A stretch of DNA of 64,000 bases from Physella acuta (lineage: Eukaryota; Mollusca; Gastropoda; Physidae). Position 1 is the first letter of the stretch, and each line of letters starts with the position of its first letter. A program made the position numbers and the translations under genes. Positions 1 to 25,500 of this stretch are shown piece after piece. The stretch spans positions 1 to 64,000 of the forward strand of contig NW_026732283.1 of assembly GCF_028476545.1 (NCBI RefSeq). Reading direction: 5' to 3'. Under the pieces are notes generated by a model. That model made no database searches. It saw nothing but the letters and a program-made list of their open reading frames with translations, and was not told where the DNA came from.

Positions 1-76
1 GTGGGGGGGGAGTTGGTGGGTTGAGGGGGTGTGGGAGTTGGTGGGTTGAGGGGTGGGGGAGTTGGTGGGTTGAGGG
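1..76. repeat. G-rich minisatellite, left part
   Basis: Tandem units of about 24 bp built on GTTGGTGGGTTGAGGGGTGG. The array continues after the inserted hAT-like element at 921-975, and the same motif forms a larger array at 4216-4460. Runs of four or more G make it G-quadruplex prone. No gene is seen. Confidence 0.85.
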
Positions 77-778
77 CAGGGGCGGAACTACCATACCGCC
101 AGACCCCGCAATGCGGGGGGGGGGGGGGCAGGCCGTTTAGGGGCCCAAAATCCGACCAAAAAGCAATGACTTAGTATTCCAAAATTACGTTTTCGTGTAC
201 CTTAATGATGCTTTTGTAAAAAAAAAACTACTACTATAGTTATGTTCTACAGTAGCTAACACACGCTGTTGCGTAAAATAAAAAAAAATCTACATAAGCT
301 TTAGTGTGCAAGATAAACAAACATTCAAACCACTTCCATGACTTATTTCCCTTTTTTAAATAGTCAAATAGAAGTGCCCATAAACTCCCTTGAATAGTTT
401 TGTACTATGCAAATTGAAAAGCAATTACTTCTCTTAATTATAATTTTTTATAAAATACATACATAGTATAAAAAGGAATTTTAAAAAAAATTAATATAAA
501 TTTAAAAAAAAACCATAAAAATAAACATAACATGAGAAACCATTACACTTACAAAGCTTTCATGTTTCATATACTTTTGACCGGTTTGCACATGGGAAGC
601 TAAACGGCCGACATCAAAAGTGACACAGATTTGCAAAACAGACTAATGCACTTAAACACATGACATGTTGTTGTAATTTGTTAGAATTGAAAATAAAAGT
701 ATTATGTATTTTTTAAAACAATGTGTTTTTTAAAAACTAGATTAGGCCCGAAATGAGTATCCTACGTTCGTATTTTGT

Positions 779-868
<90 letters not shown>

Positions 869-920
869 GGCCTCAAAAAATATTTTGCGGGGTGGCCCTT
901 TTTTTCTAGTTCCGCCACTG
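77..920. mobile_element. Non-autonomous hAT-like DNA transposon
   Basis: The left end begins CAGGGGCGGAACTA and the right end finishes TAGTTCCGCCACTG, an imperfect terminal inverted repeat of the CAG-nGGCGGA type typical of hAT elements. An 8-bp direct repeat GTTGAGGG flanks it at 69-76 and 921-928, the length hAT elements make, although the host minisatellite itself repeats this word. The interior is AT-rich and holds a TA microsatellite at 782-865. No transposase frame is seen, so it must have been mobilised in trans. Confidence 0.8.
782..865. repeat. (TA)n microsatellite
   Basis: About 42 uninterrupted TA dinucleotides inside the hAT-like element. Frames across it that read alternating Tyr-Ile are artefacts. 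Confidence 0.97.
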
Positions 921-1327
921 GTTGAGGGGTGGGGAGTTGGTGGGTTGAGGGGTGGGGGAGTTGGTGAATTAAAAGGGGGGGGAGGTGTATAGAGGTGTAG
1001 GTACGTGTTTTGGGGGAGGGAATAAATAGGCTGAGGGATGGGCAGCGGATTGAGGGGGAACCATTTGAGATTACTTACAGCCCCCTCTGCGGGTCTCAGT
1101 CCAACAGAAAACCAACCCAAGCAGCAAACATCTTTTTTATTTTGTATGCACATAATAATCAATACTGCCGCAGATTTGTTAGGAGCCCAAACTACAAAAT
1201 GCATCTCTAGCCCCCCCCCCCCTCCCTCCCCCGACCACTACATATTGTGTTTTTTCCTTGGTCGTTCATGGCGTTGTTTACAGTTGGATCTACTCTAGCT
1301 TTCTTTACGAGGAATATATTGCATTTA

Positions 1328-1330
<3 letters not shown>
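921..1330. other. Minisatellite remainder and unassigned DNA
   Basis: 921-975 is the right part of the interrupted G-rich minisatellite. The rest includes short poly-C tracts near 1210. No coding signal is visible on either strand. Confidence 0.6.

Positions 1331-1407
<77 letters not shown>
1331..1407. repeat. (TA)n microsatellite
   Basis: About 38 TA dinucleotides without interruption. Confidence 0.97.
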
Positions 1408-1411
<4 letters not shown>

Positions 1412-2255
1412 GCATCAGTAATAAATGTAGGCAATGAACAACAAACACAAAATTAACAGACACATAACATAAACCATGAATACACAAAAAAAAAAACTTG
1501 CACAAGTCATGAAGTGACGCTAGGGTCACGTTTCTAACCCTTCTGTCAGTGTCATGGTTGTGACCTACTTTTCATACAATAGATTTTTCTTTTTTTTTTT
1601 TTAAATTCTTCAATAAACAGTGTCGTCTTCATGACTGAACTCCTTTACACAAAGGATTCTAAAAAAACATTATTTATATAGAAGGTGCGTTTAGTCAGTT
1701 ACACAAAGGATTATTAAAAAAAAAAACATTATTTATATAGAAGGTGCGCTTCGTCAGTTGTCAGGTATAAACTTGGGCGGGTTTGTTCATTACACAAAAA
1801 TAAAATTAGCCAAAAAAAAAATGTTAATAATTCAGTAAATAAACAATGACGTCACGCATTTAATATGATTTAAACCCCCCCCCCCCCTTTTTTTTGTAAC
1901 ACATCATCACAAAAAAGCTACCCACTTAAATGACGTTCCAACTTTTTTTTTTTTTAAACCGGGCTCTTTCAAAAATATTTACAAGCTTGGTCAACATTGA
2001 GATCAGTTTTTATTACAACCCACACAACAACAAAAATCTTATGAAAACTAAATCTCCGCGAGAGTTTGGGTTCAAACCAAATTACCTTTTTTTAAAAAAA
2101 AAAAAATCATACTTTCTTAATCTCACTCGCCCCGGACTCGTTACAAAAGTTTGAACCCCCTCCCCCCCCACTGGAGTGTAACGTCGAGTATGGACGAAAC
2201 CACAAAAATAGCATGTTGCACCAAACTTATTTTTATTAGGAACGGAACGTCCGCA
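1408..2255. other. Unassigned AT-rich DNA
   Basis: It contains a short direct duplication: ACATTATTTATATAGAAGGTGCG occurs near 1667 and again near 1727. It also has several A/T and C homopolymers. No supported gene is seen. Confidence 0.5.
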
Positions 2256-2263
2256 CGATGACC

Positions 2264-2576
2264 CAGTAGCGTAGCGAGGGGGGGGGGGGACATATGTCCC
2301 CGGGCGCCGACCTTAGGGGGGGGGCGCCAAATGGAAAGTTTGAGGGGGGGGTGCAAATGAAAAGTTCGAGGGGGGGGGTGCAAATCGAAAGTTTGAGGGG
2401 GGGGGGGGGGTTGCAAATGAAAAGTTCGAGGGGGGGGGGTGCAAATCGAAAGTTTGAGGGGGGGGTGCAAATGAAAAGTTCGAGGGGGGGGGGGGTGCAA
2501 ATAAAAAATTTGCTCCCAAGGGGGCGCCAAATTGAAAGTATGTCCCCGGGCGCCGGGAAGGGTCGCTACGCCTCTG
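2264..2576. mobile_element. Short hAT-like MITE with internal minisatellite
   Basis: The left end is CAGTAGCGTAGCGAGGG. The right end GGTCGCTACGCCTCTG is its inverted partner with one mismatch over most of the length. A perfect 8-bp target-site duplication CGATGACC flanks it at 2256-2263 and 2577-2584, outside any repeat, so the boundaries are secure. The 313-bp interior consists almost wholly of about six copies of a 27-30 bp unit of the form poly-G, TGCAAATGAAAAGTTCGA. Frames read through it are repeat artefacts. Confidence 0.88.
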
Positions 2577-2584
2577 CGATGACC

Positions 2585-3630
2585 ACTCACAGAAGGTGAT
2601 TCAACCTAGTTGTCCGCGAATGCAGACGACGACCATCGAACGACCGCTAACAGTTACCGCATCGCTCTCCCCCCCTCCCACACACACAACAACTGACGTC
2701 TGCCACACGAGTGACGTCCGTACTACTGGCTTAACCAGATTTTTTTAAAGCTTTGTACCCAGTTGCCAGTTACGTCAGCATTTTCTGAGCTCTGTTTTTT
2801 TTTCTGACGGGCGCAGACCATCTGGTGTCGAGGCTATCCTTTCGAGACTAGGCCTTATAGTGTAATTTTAAAAAAAACAACGCTTTTACGTCATCAAGTC
2901 TTCAACAATGTGTTTAGTTAGGCGTAGACGAAGTTTGCTTGTCGTTTTATTATAGTCGTTTTCCTTTAACTATTTCTGGTTTAAAATTGTAAGGAAGTTG
3001 GGATGTAGAAAAAAAAGGGGGGGGGGGGCGGCGAAATAAAGTTATATTTTCAATTCAGTTATTTTTAAATCGTTGAAACTTACATAATAAAATGGTAATG
3101 TAGTTATGTAGGTTAAAGTATCGCACGGACTATCTAAATGAAAAGAGAGAAGTGTTTTTTTTTTCTTCCCGAGGTACCCGTGTGTAAATAGACTGATTAC
3201 GGGGGACAAAAAAAAACGGGTTTACGGGTGCCTCATTGAGACCTACTAAAAGAGCGGGTCCATGTTTGGTACTCACAAAAAGTACGGGGTGCTTAGTTGA
3301 CAACAACCAAACGAAATGGTGCCTTGATGGAACCCCTTAAAAGAGCGGATGTCTGTTTGCGACCCCCCCCCCCCCCCCCCGAGAAAAAAAAAGACCTAAA
3401 GAAACACTGCAAACGAGCGACTAGAACCACCCCTAAACATCACGAGAACCGTCGTTACATCTGAGAATAAAGCTGCTTTATCTGACCCTCTTGATACTGT
3501 CCTCTGGTTGTGAAGTGTGTCGTTTAATAAGGATTTTTTTTTTAAACCGCTAATTAAACAAGGGTCAAAGGTCGATTACACAACGAAACCATACATCGTA
3601 CCACTGCTAAACAGAAAGAACAGCTGCTCT
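2585..3630. other. Unassigned intergenic DNA
   Basis: Mixed-composition DNA with homopolymer C and G runs near 3018 and 3363. No exon-like stretch with splice sites was recognised. Confidence 0.5.
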
Positions 3631-3634
3631 ATAA

Positions 3635-3960
3635 TAAACTATGGGGAGTATCCAGGTTATATAAAACTGAGGGAGTATCCATGTTATAAAACTGAGGGAG
3701 TATCCATGTTATAAAACTGTGGGGAGTATCAATGTTATAAAACTGTGGGGAGTATCCAGGTTATATAACTGTGGGGAGTATCCAGGTTATATAAACTTTG
3801 GGGAGTATCCAGGTTATATAAACTGTGGGGAGTATCAAGGTTATAAAACTTTGGGGAGTACCCAGGTTATAAAACTATATGGTGGACTCAGGTTATAATT
3901 TCATGTAAACTTAGGTGTGTACACAGGCTATAAAACTATGAGTATAAAACTATGAGTATG
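3635..3960. repeat. About 25-bp minisatellite
   Basis: Roughly ten degenerate tandem copies of GGGGAGTATCCAGGTTATAT plus a short AAAACT link. Copies decay toward the right end. Confidence 0.85.
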
Positions 3961-4215
3961 AGTATAAAACTATGAGCATCCAGTCTACATAAACTACACA
4001 TTACCCTTTGTCCATGGGCGTGTCTAGAGATGTCTGGAAGAGTTGATCGTCATTTGTTTTTTCCCTTGTCACACGTATGCCTATATGTCACATTTATTAA
4101 CTTAAAAGTGGTACGTGGGTCAAATAAATCTGCATCCCCCGCCCCTTTCTATTTTTCTCCCCCACCCCCTCCCCCACCCGATACTCTACTGCTTGTATAG
4201 AGAATATCTGTTCAA
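3961..4215. other. Unassigned spacer
   Basis: AT-rich, then C-rich sequence between two minisatellites. No feature is recognised. Confidence 0.5.
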
Positions 4216-4460
4216 TCAATTTGGTGGGTTGAGGGGGTGGGGGAGTTGGTGGATTGAGGGGGTGGGGTAGTTGGTGGATTGAGGGGTGGGGTAGTTGGTG
4301 GATTGATGGGTGGGGGAGTTGGTGGATTGAGGGGTGGGGGAGTTGGTGGATTGAGGGGTGGGGGAGTTGGTGGATTGAGGGGTGTGGTAGTTGGTGGGTT
4401 GAGGGGTGGGGGAATTGGTGGATTGAGGGGTGGGGGAATTGGTGGATTGAGAGTTGAGTA
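4216..4460. repeat. 24-bp G-rich minisatellite
   Basis: About ten copies of a 24-bp unit GTTGGTGGATTGAGGGGTGG plus GGGA, the same family as the array at the window start. Because the unit is a multiple of three it stays open in all forward frames (repeating Trp-Gly-Ser-Trp-Trp), which is not evidence for a protein. Confidence 0.92.
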
Positions 4461-4800
4461 CGTGTTTTCGGGAAGGGAGTAAATAGGCTAAGAGAGGGTC
4501 AGCGGATTGAGGGGGAAGAGGTGGATTGTGGGGTGGGAGTGTTTCGATTGAGGGGGAGCAGGATTAAGGAGAGGATTGTGGGGGAAGTAATTGGATTGAG
4601 CGGAGGGGGGCGAGTTTGAGGGTGGATTGTGTGTGTGTGGGGGGGTATGGATTGAGGGGGGAAGGAGTTAGATTGAGGGGGGGGGGGGGGGCGAGTAAGG
4701 GTGGATTGTGTGGGGTATGGATTGAGGGGGGGGGGGGGCAGGAGTTAGATTGAGGGGTGGAGGAGTTTAGTTGTGGGGGGAGTTGGTGGTTTGGGATAGA
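4461..4800. repeat. Degenerate G-rich repeat field
   Basis: Irregular repeats of GGATTGAGGGGG with spacers such as AGGAGTTAGATTG. It is probably a decayed extension of the adjacent minisatellite. Confidence 0.7.
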
Positions 4801-5680
4801 TATGGGGTTAGACTGTGAGAACATTTATAAATAACACTGTGTGTAAGACAGACCCAATAGCTTCAATGTTCGGGTGTATTGTTCTTTAGCCTTATTGGAA
4901 CATTGTGAGCCTCGTATATCGGTCTACCCTGCTAAATACATTTACCTAACTGGGCTAAACGTCTTTCAATGACCTTTAAGTTTAGAATGATTAATCAGCA
5001 GTTTGCGTGTGCCTACGGTAGTATGCTAGTTACCGCTGTATTCGTTACTTGTCAAGCCGTTATCTAATGTAGTGTACTTCAAGTAAACTTGGCGCTGAAA
5101 AAAAAACTTGACTTGATAAGCTAAACAAAAGCTTTTTGTCAAGTAGTCTTTTTGACATTTCTGGCAGTATTTGTATAGGCATGCCTTTTATTAATCAATT
5201 ATAAACTGTTTTTTTTCTGTTGGTTGTTATTGAAATAATTAAATAAGAAAGGTTGAAAGTGTTACATAGCTGCTGCTTTTGGTACTTAGCCGTTATCATA
5301 TAAATTGTATGCAAATCGTTAGTATCAAATGTTAGGGTTATATAGTTGAAGTTAAATGTATAGCTTGTCTAGTAGCCGAAATTAACCTTAATTATTTATT
5401 TTTTTTGCCAGTAAACTCAAAACTTAATTTTAACGCTAACCACTACATATTGCATTTTACATCCGGTGATTTTCATCGTAATCGATTCCAAACCAAATAT
5501 TAAAACCAATATTCAGAGTTAGCATATCGACATGAACGATACCATCTGTACCACTAATTTGTGGGTAAGGCTAATTGACGAGAGATTGGGTTGGGGGGGG
5601 GGGGGGAATAATCAAACGGCATGTGAGTCAGTTGTAGGTTAGCCTACTCCTGTGGGCAGGGGTGTTGGTTTCCTTTGATA
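4801..5680. other. Unassigned AT-rich intergenic DNA
   Basis: No repeat structure or coding potential was recognised. It probably lies within a long intron of the Mab-21-like gene whose next exon is not in the window. Confidence 0.5.
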
Positions 5681-5682
5681 CA

Positions 5683-6015
5683 ATTATAGTAGACTTTTCT
5701 TCAAAAGTCGAGATGGTATAATGGCATGAAAATAATCAATACATTGAATAATACCAACCATAAACCTATTCATTATAGTAGACTTTTCTTCAAAAGTCGA
5801 GATTAGTATAAAGTATAAAGGTATCAAAATAATCACTACATTGAATAATACCAACAATAAACCTATTCATTATAGTAGAATTCTCTTCTAAAGTCGAGAT
5901 TGGGTAATGGAATTAAAATAATCACAACATACATAGTACATACCGACTTTGCTTCAGATTATTGTATTAAAATAATCACAAAATTTAAAAATATCAACAA
6001 TAACCCTATTTCTAG
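5683..6015. repeat. About 90-bp tandem repeat
   Basis: Copies start at 5683, 5772 and 5869 with ATTATAGTAGA, followed by a more degenerate fourth. Each copy includes a small hairpin GACTTTTCTTCAAAAGTC and a conserved tail ending near ACCTATTC. Confidence 0.85.
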
Positions 6016-6205
6016 CCATACTAATTAGTAACTAATTACTAATAAACTATTATATAGTCTAGTTATATATTACTAACGTGTGACAAACTCACACTCACAT
6101 TAAAAGAAGGACTTCAGCAACGGACTCAAGAAACTCAGGGGAATGTACGACACAAGAATAGCCTAACCAGATTAAGGAAAGAATTTTTACAACGTTAAGT
6201 CCTAC

Positions 6206-6680
6206 CTTTATAGGCGACCTCTACAATAATCCCTATCACAGGTAGACTCGACGCGGCTTGACTGACCAATTGGGAAAAAATTTGCCGGATTCTAAGAGCG
6301 GACACTAGCCCTTGGGACGTGCCCGAGTCCAGGATAACATCCCCCAGGGGGTGCGGCGCCTGGTGCGGCAGTACATGACCGTAGCACGAAAACGCACTGT
6401 TTTGGTAGCCGAGGTCGTCGAAGGCTTTGGCCGAGAGGAGGTGAGTTAGGATCACGGTGAGCTCGAACTCGTTGACACTCGTCGATTTCATGCCCTGGAA
6501 GTATGCCTCGTTCGGCAGAGGTGAACTGCATTTGAAGCGAATATCCAGCTCGCCGACCTTCTCCAGCACGGGCAGGACGACCTGAGTCATGCAGAAGGCG
6601 ATGGTTTCCCTCGACAGCTGCCGGGACGCCTCGACTATGTTGTGCTTGAAGCGATGCAACACCGTGTTCAGCTCTTCCAT
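6206..6680 (-). CDS. Mab-21-like protein, 5' coding exon (partial)
   Basis: This exon encodes about 158 residues from the Met at 6680. It matches the N-terminal half of the Mab-21 family: an opening helix around LHRFKHNIVEASRQL, then a GMKSTSVNEFELTVIL block that corresponds to the family's EGLxVxxPTEFEVVLYL strand. A later GLVSALRIRQIFSQLV segment corresponds to GYLSARKIRSRFQTLV. Family members adopt a cGAS-like nucleotidyltransferase fold, and many have no known enzymatic activity. A donor AAAG|GTAGGA closes the exon at 6206, phase 1. No continuation is visible between 1 and 6205, so later exons must lie off the left edge behind an intron of more than 6 kb. An upstream in-frame Met at 6725 would add 15 residues. 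The exon is far richer in GC than its surroundings. Which Mab-21 paralogue this is cannot be decided from half a protein. Confidence 0.75.
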
Positions 6681-6725
6681 GTCTGTAACACATCGGTGAT
6701 CAGCCACTTCCCCCACCCGACACAC

Positions 6726-6900
6726 CGACTTGTTTACGTCCTCGTCAAGGCCTCGGCGTCGGTATCAACGAGATCGTAAACAAAGCTAGAGTTATCTTAA
6801 CTTGCAATGACACAGTTTTTGAGAGTAGTCTCCCATGCATCTGACGTGTCAGGCTTGACTTCCGCCTTATCGTTTTCTGTGTTGTTGGAATATTTTGCCA
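6726..6900. promoter_or_regulatory. Shared promoter region of Mab-21-like gene and SEC23
   Basis: The two genes point away from each other, with only about 200 bp between the Mab-21-like reading frame and the likely SEC23 first exon. The interval has more CpG than nearby DNA. No clear TATA box is seen. A bidirectional promoter is inferred from layout. Confidence 0.4.
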
Positions 6901-6929
6901 CATCTGTGCTACGGTTCTAGATTCTAGAG
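6830..6929 (+). other. SEC23: Probable SEC23 5' untranslated exon
   Basis: The string TTCTAGAG|GTAAGT at 6929/6930 is a consensus donor. The coding exon begins after an acceptor TACCTCAACAG|CC at 7731/7732, 12 bases before the ATG. An untranslated first exon ending at 6929 is therefore likely. Its 5' end is a guess. Confidence 0.4.
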
Positions 6930-19923
<12,994 letters not shown>

Positions 19924-20828
19924 AATGAGCCGATCCCTCAAGTTGCCCCGAGCCTGCCGGCCCCAATCTTGTCATCAAAACATGAGCTGGAAGTGAGAGC
20001 CCGAGCCGTCACATTAATTTAGTCATATTTTGTCGCCCCGCCCCCAGACCAAGCATGTTTATCGTGCTCATCAGAACGGATATAAAATATTGAATTTTTC
20101 TTTTTGTGGAACATTTGAAATAGTATTAGAGAACTTAATTTAAAAAGGTGTGAATGAGTGTGTAAATGCATGTGTAAAATAATGTTTTAACAAAAACATT
20201 TACTGGAGAAGTTCTAGCATGGCAATTAAAGTTGGTATTAGGAGTTGCTAGCTTCACAGGATAATTACAAAAATTATGAATTGTGCAATGTTTTTGGAGA
20301 ACGATTTCTTTTTTACAGCAATATCCTTTAATTTTTGGCAGATATTTTATTTAAATATGTGGCTGTGAGATGGCAGGATGAGGAAAAATAATTTTAAAAA
20401 GGGTAATAGAGGGATCATAACAGTGGAACACAAATCTCTTCTGCATTTTGTACTGGTACTGTATAAAAAAAAATATTTTATCCACACAGCCTTAAGTTGA
20501 TTGCATCTAAACTTTGTTACCATTTAGCTTCTCAAAAAGTCTTATCCTTGTGTTTAATTTATTTATGGCGCTTTATCTGGAAAAAAAAACTTGTACAGTT
20601 TCAACTTGTATCAGCCAAACATCACTAAACAAATTCTGTTCAGCAGGCAAATGTTTGTTATAATTTAATGTTCTCTGTAAATTATACAATTGTGACTATC
20701 ATTTTCAGTTGGTTTCTTTTTTTTAGTTATTAAAAAAAAATATTTTAGCCATTGTGTTCACTGTTTTCATTATAAACCAAACAAGACATTTTTAATGGAG
20801 TTTTTATTTTATTTTAAAGTATAACATA

Positions 20829-20834
20829 AATAAA
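20829..20834 (+). terminator. SEC23: Probable SEC23 polyadenylation signal
   Basis: An AATAAA lies about 900 bp after the stop codon, at the end of an AT-rich stretch that fits a 3' untranslated region. Confidence 0.45.
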
Positions 20835-22572
20835 GCCATGGCAGTTATCACAAAATTGTGATGGTTTGAAATTTTAATCACTCCTCCTTCATCTGGTACT
20901 TCTTTATATACAATTCTAGATTAACAAGTTACTTTCTCATTTACACTATTAATTTCAGCCCTAAATGCAATTATTTTCACATTGCATGCATACAAAAGGT
21001 AATTAGGTCCAACTAGATCTAGTTGAAAATACAAATTGATCATTATAATTGCTTTAAACAATTTTCATCATTTGTAAAAAAAAATTTTCTAATAGTTTAA
21101 ACAAAATGCATTCTGGTCATTCGTGGATATTGAGACAAAGACAAAACTTAACATGAATGGCTAAATTTTCTTACTTAACCATAAACATCCTTTCACTTAT
21201 AGTAGACTATTTTTCGTAATGAGAACTCAGAAAAAATTTGAAGTAACATTGAAATTTTATAAATTTAAGGAAAATACTTTTTTTTATTATGAAAATATCA
21301 TTTCTATTGAGAATAACAATACAAAACTTACCCTATCAACTTAAAATTTTGCAATTTTCTAATACAAAATTATGAAATATCAACATTGTCATCACTGCTA
21401 TATAAATATTTTTATACCTATAATAACTATAAAAACAACTTGTAAGTATTTTGATGTTTCAACTTGAAATAACACATAAGTTAAAAACCATTTTGTCTTG
21501 AATAGAAATCAAGAATACTGTGCATATAACATCCTGTAATATGACCACCCAAATATCTTGTTAATATTTATTTACACTTCTGCATGCTTTGATACAAAGA
21601 AAGATTATTTTTAATATACAGTTACAAGAAAACAAAGAATTAACAAAGAACCTACCAATAAAAACACACTGATACTTCTTATAAGTAAAAATATAACAAT
21701 TTAAATTGTATCTTCCGCATGCATTGTTAGTAGTCAGACCTGTTGTAATAAACAATGAACCAGAGAAGAATGTAATGCAATTATAAATTAGTTCAACAAA
21801 AAAAAAATGTACTTAATCTTGAAATAATGACTAGCTTTATTTTTTTTTTAAAAAGCAACAAAATAAGCTTACATACTTTTTAAAATTATGTTCAAAGAAA
21901 TTGCATTTAAACACCACACTATCAATTTAGGTTTGATAACACTTGTTGGTACTCAGGGTAAAGAGACAATTTAAATTACAGCAATCTACACTTACATAAA
22001 TTATTTTAAAGCTCTAGTGGTTAGTAGCACAAATTGTCCAAACTAGAATAGGTCCATATACACAACATTAAAATAAAAGGAAACTAGCAAAATATTTTAG
22101 GGATTCTTATTTTTTTTTTTTTGAAAAGCTACTTAATTATTTTTAAAAAGGACAATATTTTTCAAAACTTTACAAAATAATTTAAGAATAAAAGGAATGT
22201 TATTCAATTAATTTGAAATTTGTGCACAAAATAAAACTGGATATAAAGTAGATAAAGTAAAAAAATAAGTCAGTGAAAAGGTACAATGAATAACTTAAAT
22301 GAAATCCAACTTGTACATTGTAAAAAAAAAAGTCTGTCCTTTTTTCAATTCTGCATCTTTAAATGTCAACAATTGTTTGAATAAATGTATACATTAATTT
22401 CAATACCTATACATCAGTTCTCATATAATTTTTAAAAATATTTTATTTGCACTGCATGTATGCATTTTATGTAGTAGTAGAGAATTCATTTGTAACAGAA
22501 AAAAACAACCAAAGCATAAAAAATCTATTCAGATTTTGTATCACAATAATTTACTGGGTTTTAGTATAAGAC
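20835..22572. other. Convergent spacer between SEC23 and CHP1
   Basis: Very AT-rich. It probably contains the CHP1 3' untranslated region on the right side; TTTATT words, such as the one near 22442, could be its reverse-strand polyadenylation signal. No other gene is seen. Confidence 0.5.
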
Positions 22573-25500
22573 CTAGTTCAAGAAACGAATGCTCATTTTC
22601 TGCTCTACATCTACTCGTTCCATTGCCTGTGTGAGAAAAAAAAACATTTATTTTTTTAAATCAATTTGTTTTAGGTCCAGTTAAATAAAAAGAAAGAGAA
22701 ACACGCTTACCTTAACAAATTCTGAAAAGGATATATTCTGATCACAGTCTAGGTCAACTTCACTAATGGTACGGTCTGCAATACTTTCAAGCTGAAAAAA
22801 AAATACAATTTTAAAAATTATTAAACCTGATATTAAATGTATTATTCTTCTTAAAAACCAGATAATGAAAGTTAACAAACTTGTTACTTTTAAAATCTGA
22901 TGAAGAACTGGGAAAAAAAACATGCTTTATCTAGATTTAATTTGAATGATATTTTAAAAATATATTATTGTGCTGCTTTTCACATTATAGATGCTTTATT
23001 TATTAACAACAATACAATTTTAAAAAAACCATTTAAAAAAAATTACTGTGCCATATTTCTAAAATAACTTACATATCTAAACAAAGAAAAAGTAAATTAC
23101 GTAATATATAAGATAGTATTTTTAAGAATATTTTTGACTGCTTAAAAAAATGCGTTCATGAAAAAGCCACACACTTAAGTATGATCTTACAAAAAAAAAA
23201 AAAGATACCTGTTGATCAGAAATATTTGCTCCGACCATCATGTGCAGCACATTCAAAAGTTCATCTCTTGAGATCATGTCATCCCCATCTAGGTCATACA
23301 TCTTAAATGCAACTGTTGATTTTAAAAAATTCAAACCATGTATTTAAAGTAATTTAATACGTAAAAAATAAAATCTTTCGTAAAATAAAATGGTGCTAAA
23401 ATAATGAAGCAAGCTTTACATTTTAGTTTTTCTTCTCTGTCATTCAGCTTATTTTTCTGTGCATTCTTTTTAACAGGTCTGAAGCGAGCCAGAACTCTCA
23501 TAAAGTCTCGAAAATTCACAGAATCAGAGTTGCTAGAATTTTTAAGAAGAAAAAAACATTTTAAGTAGAAAAAAGCTACACTATTTAACGGTAATAAAAC
23601 ATACTCAGCTTAAATGTTACTTAAATATAAAAGAGACTGATAACAGAAAGGGCGTATTTATATTCTAAACAGATTAATTAAACAAAGTTGCCTGATTTAC
23701 CTCTCTTTAAAAAATGCATGGACTATTCTATCTCCTAACGGATTAATAGCCAGTTCTGGTATTCTCAAAAAATCTGCTCTTCTGCAAAGTTAAATGAAAA
23801 AATTAAATTAAAAGCTTAACAGAAATACCTAATTTACATATGTATTGACTTGATGATGAACCATCACATTATTATTCCTCAGGTGTGACTCGCACTATCC
23901 ACTTAAAAAAACAATTCTTAACAATCATCATACACACAATTTCAAAGAAAGTGATTAAAATGTGTAGATCGAGACTGTAGACATTCACAATAGGCTAGTT
24001 AAAAAGAATTTAAAAAAAAAAATTTAGGCCTTGGTCTAAGTATAAGTAAGACTAATAATCTAATAAAATGTATCATAAAACTTAGTTAAAACTACCTTAG
24101 AAAACCTTGGTCACTTTTATCCAGGTTGGTAAATCTGCTGTATAATCTAACAATTTGGTTGCTTGAAACTGAAAATGAGTAAAAACACAATTAGTTTTTA
24201 ATTAGGCCTAATTACTAGGCTAATAATAATAAATCAAAGTGACTACTCGAAAAAAGATTTTTCGCCCCAGTGTCTCCATTTGGTCGGCAAAAGATAGTTC
24301 AGCAGTTAGTTTGTGAACACATGCATGCGCCGTACCACCGAAAATATCGCGATGAAGTAAAGTCGTAGTTTCTCTCCATTGCGCGTGCGTATCTTTTTCC
24401 GGCTTGAATCGGCCTATATAAATTGCTAGAGACTACTAGAGAGTCAAGTCAAAAGAGTTTTATGACTGCTAAAAATGTCACTAAATGAGTAAAGTTCACT
24501 AGGCCTAGGCCTATACTAGATTTTACTAGATCTAGATCTATTAGGCCTATCTGATCAGAGATTTTTTAGGGTAATCTATCGTTTTGGGTACGTAAAATCG
24601 CCCGCGATTTGTAATGTGAAAAACAGGTGACTCCTTAAATTTTAATAATTATTTCACATTTTGAGGAAGATTTATGTTTTAAAAAATTCAAAAATGTTTC
24701 CTTGATTCATTTATGTACCTGTTTTTAAACAATTGAATTAAAACTTTTCCGTAATAAATGAAGACTAGCGATGTTTCCAACAGATGCAACCATGCTCATT
24801 TACTATAGCAGCCATCTTGTCTAAGTTTTATAGCGCCAGATTCAGGGGGAAGCCACTCTATTTTACAAATGGCTGCTGTTTATATAGCAAATCTTGCTCT
24901 CAGACACTGCTGTTTAAAGTTAATTTCTGGCCTGTATTGATATATTTAGCCATTGATTTAGGTTTATTATTCATTTATCTATAATATTTGACACACAAGT
25001 ATGACAATATACTTCTATTAAAGTAGGGATTTAGGTAAAAAAACACTAATCATCATATAAAAATAAAAATTACATATTCTTGTAGAGCTCAACTATATGA
25101 AAACAAAACAAAAAAGATTTTCTGTCTAGCTCAAATAGTTTTTTTTTAGCGAATTTTTTTGTGAGGGGTGGAATCCCCTTACTTTTGCATTGGCCAATTG
25201 TGACAAGTCATGGTATACCTGAATAAATTGAGCATAGTTATTTTACTTGCAGTTGTATTTTGTTCATATTTGCAGAGTTTAACTAGAATGATATATAGAA
25301 CTTGTAAATGCTGTTGAAATTAATAAAAATAATACAGAACTTATATTTTTGTGTTGGCTTCCTCCCATAACCCCAAAAAACTGTGTGCTGCGCAAATATG
25401 AAAATGTTTCTAAAGCCATATTTTATATAAATACAGCAAATGAAAGAACTACAAAGTTAGAAATCTAAAGTAAATGACTTGAACACTGTTATGTGCATAT

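Noticed and set aside
737-1529. Reading frames of alternating Tyr-Ile in both orientations
   Set aside because: They only translate the TA microsatellites and flanking transposon DNA.
2141-2599. Pro/Gly-rich frames of up to 149 aa
   Set aside because: They read through the internal minisatellite of a hAT-like element; no homology and no start context.
4254-4824. Trp-Gly repeat 'protein'
   Set aside because: The 24-bp minisatellite unit is a multiple of three, so all forward frames stay open.
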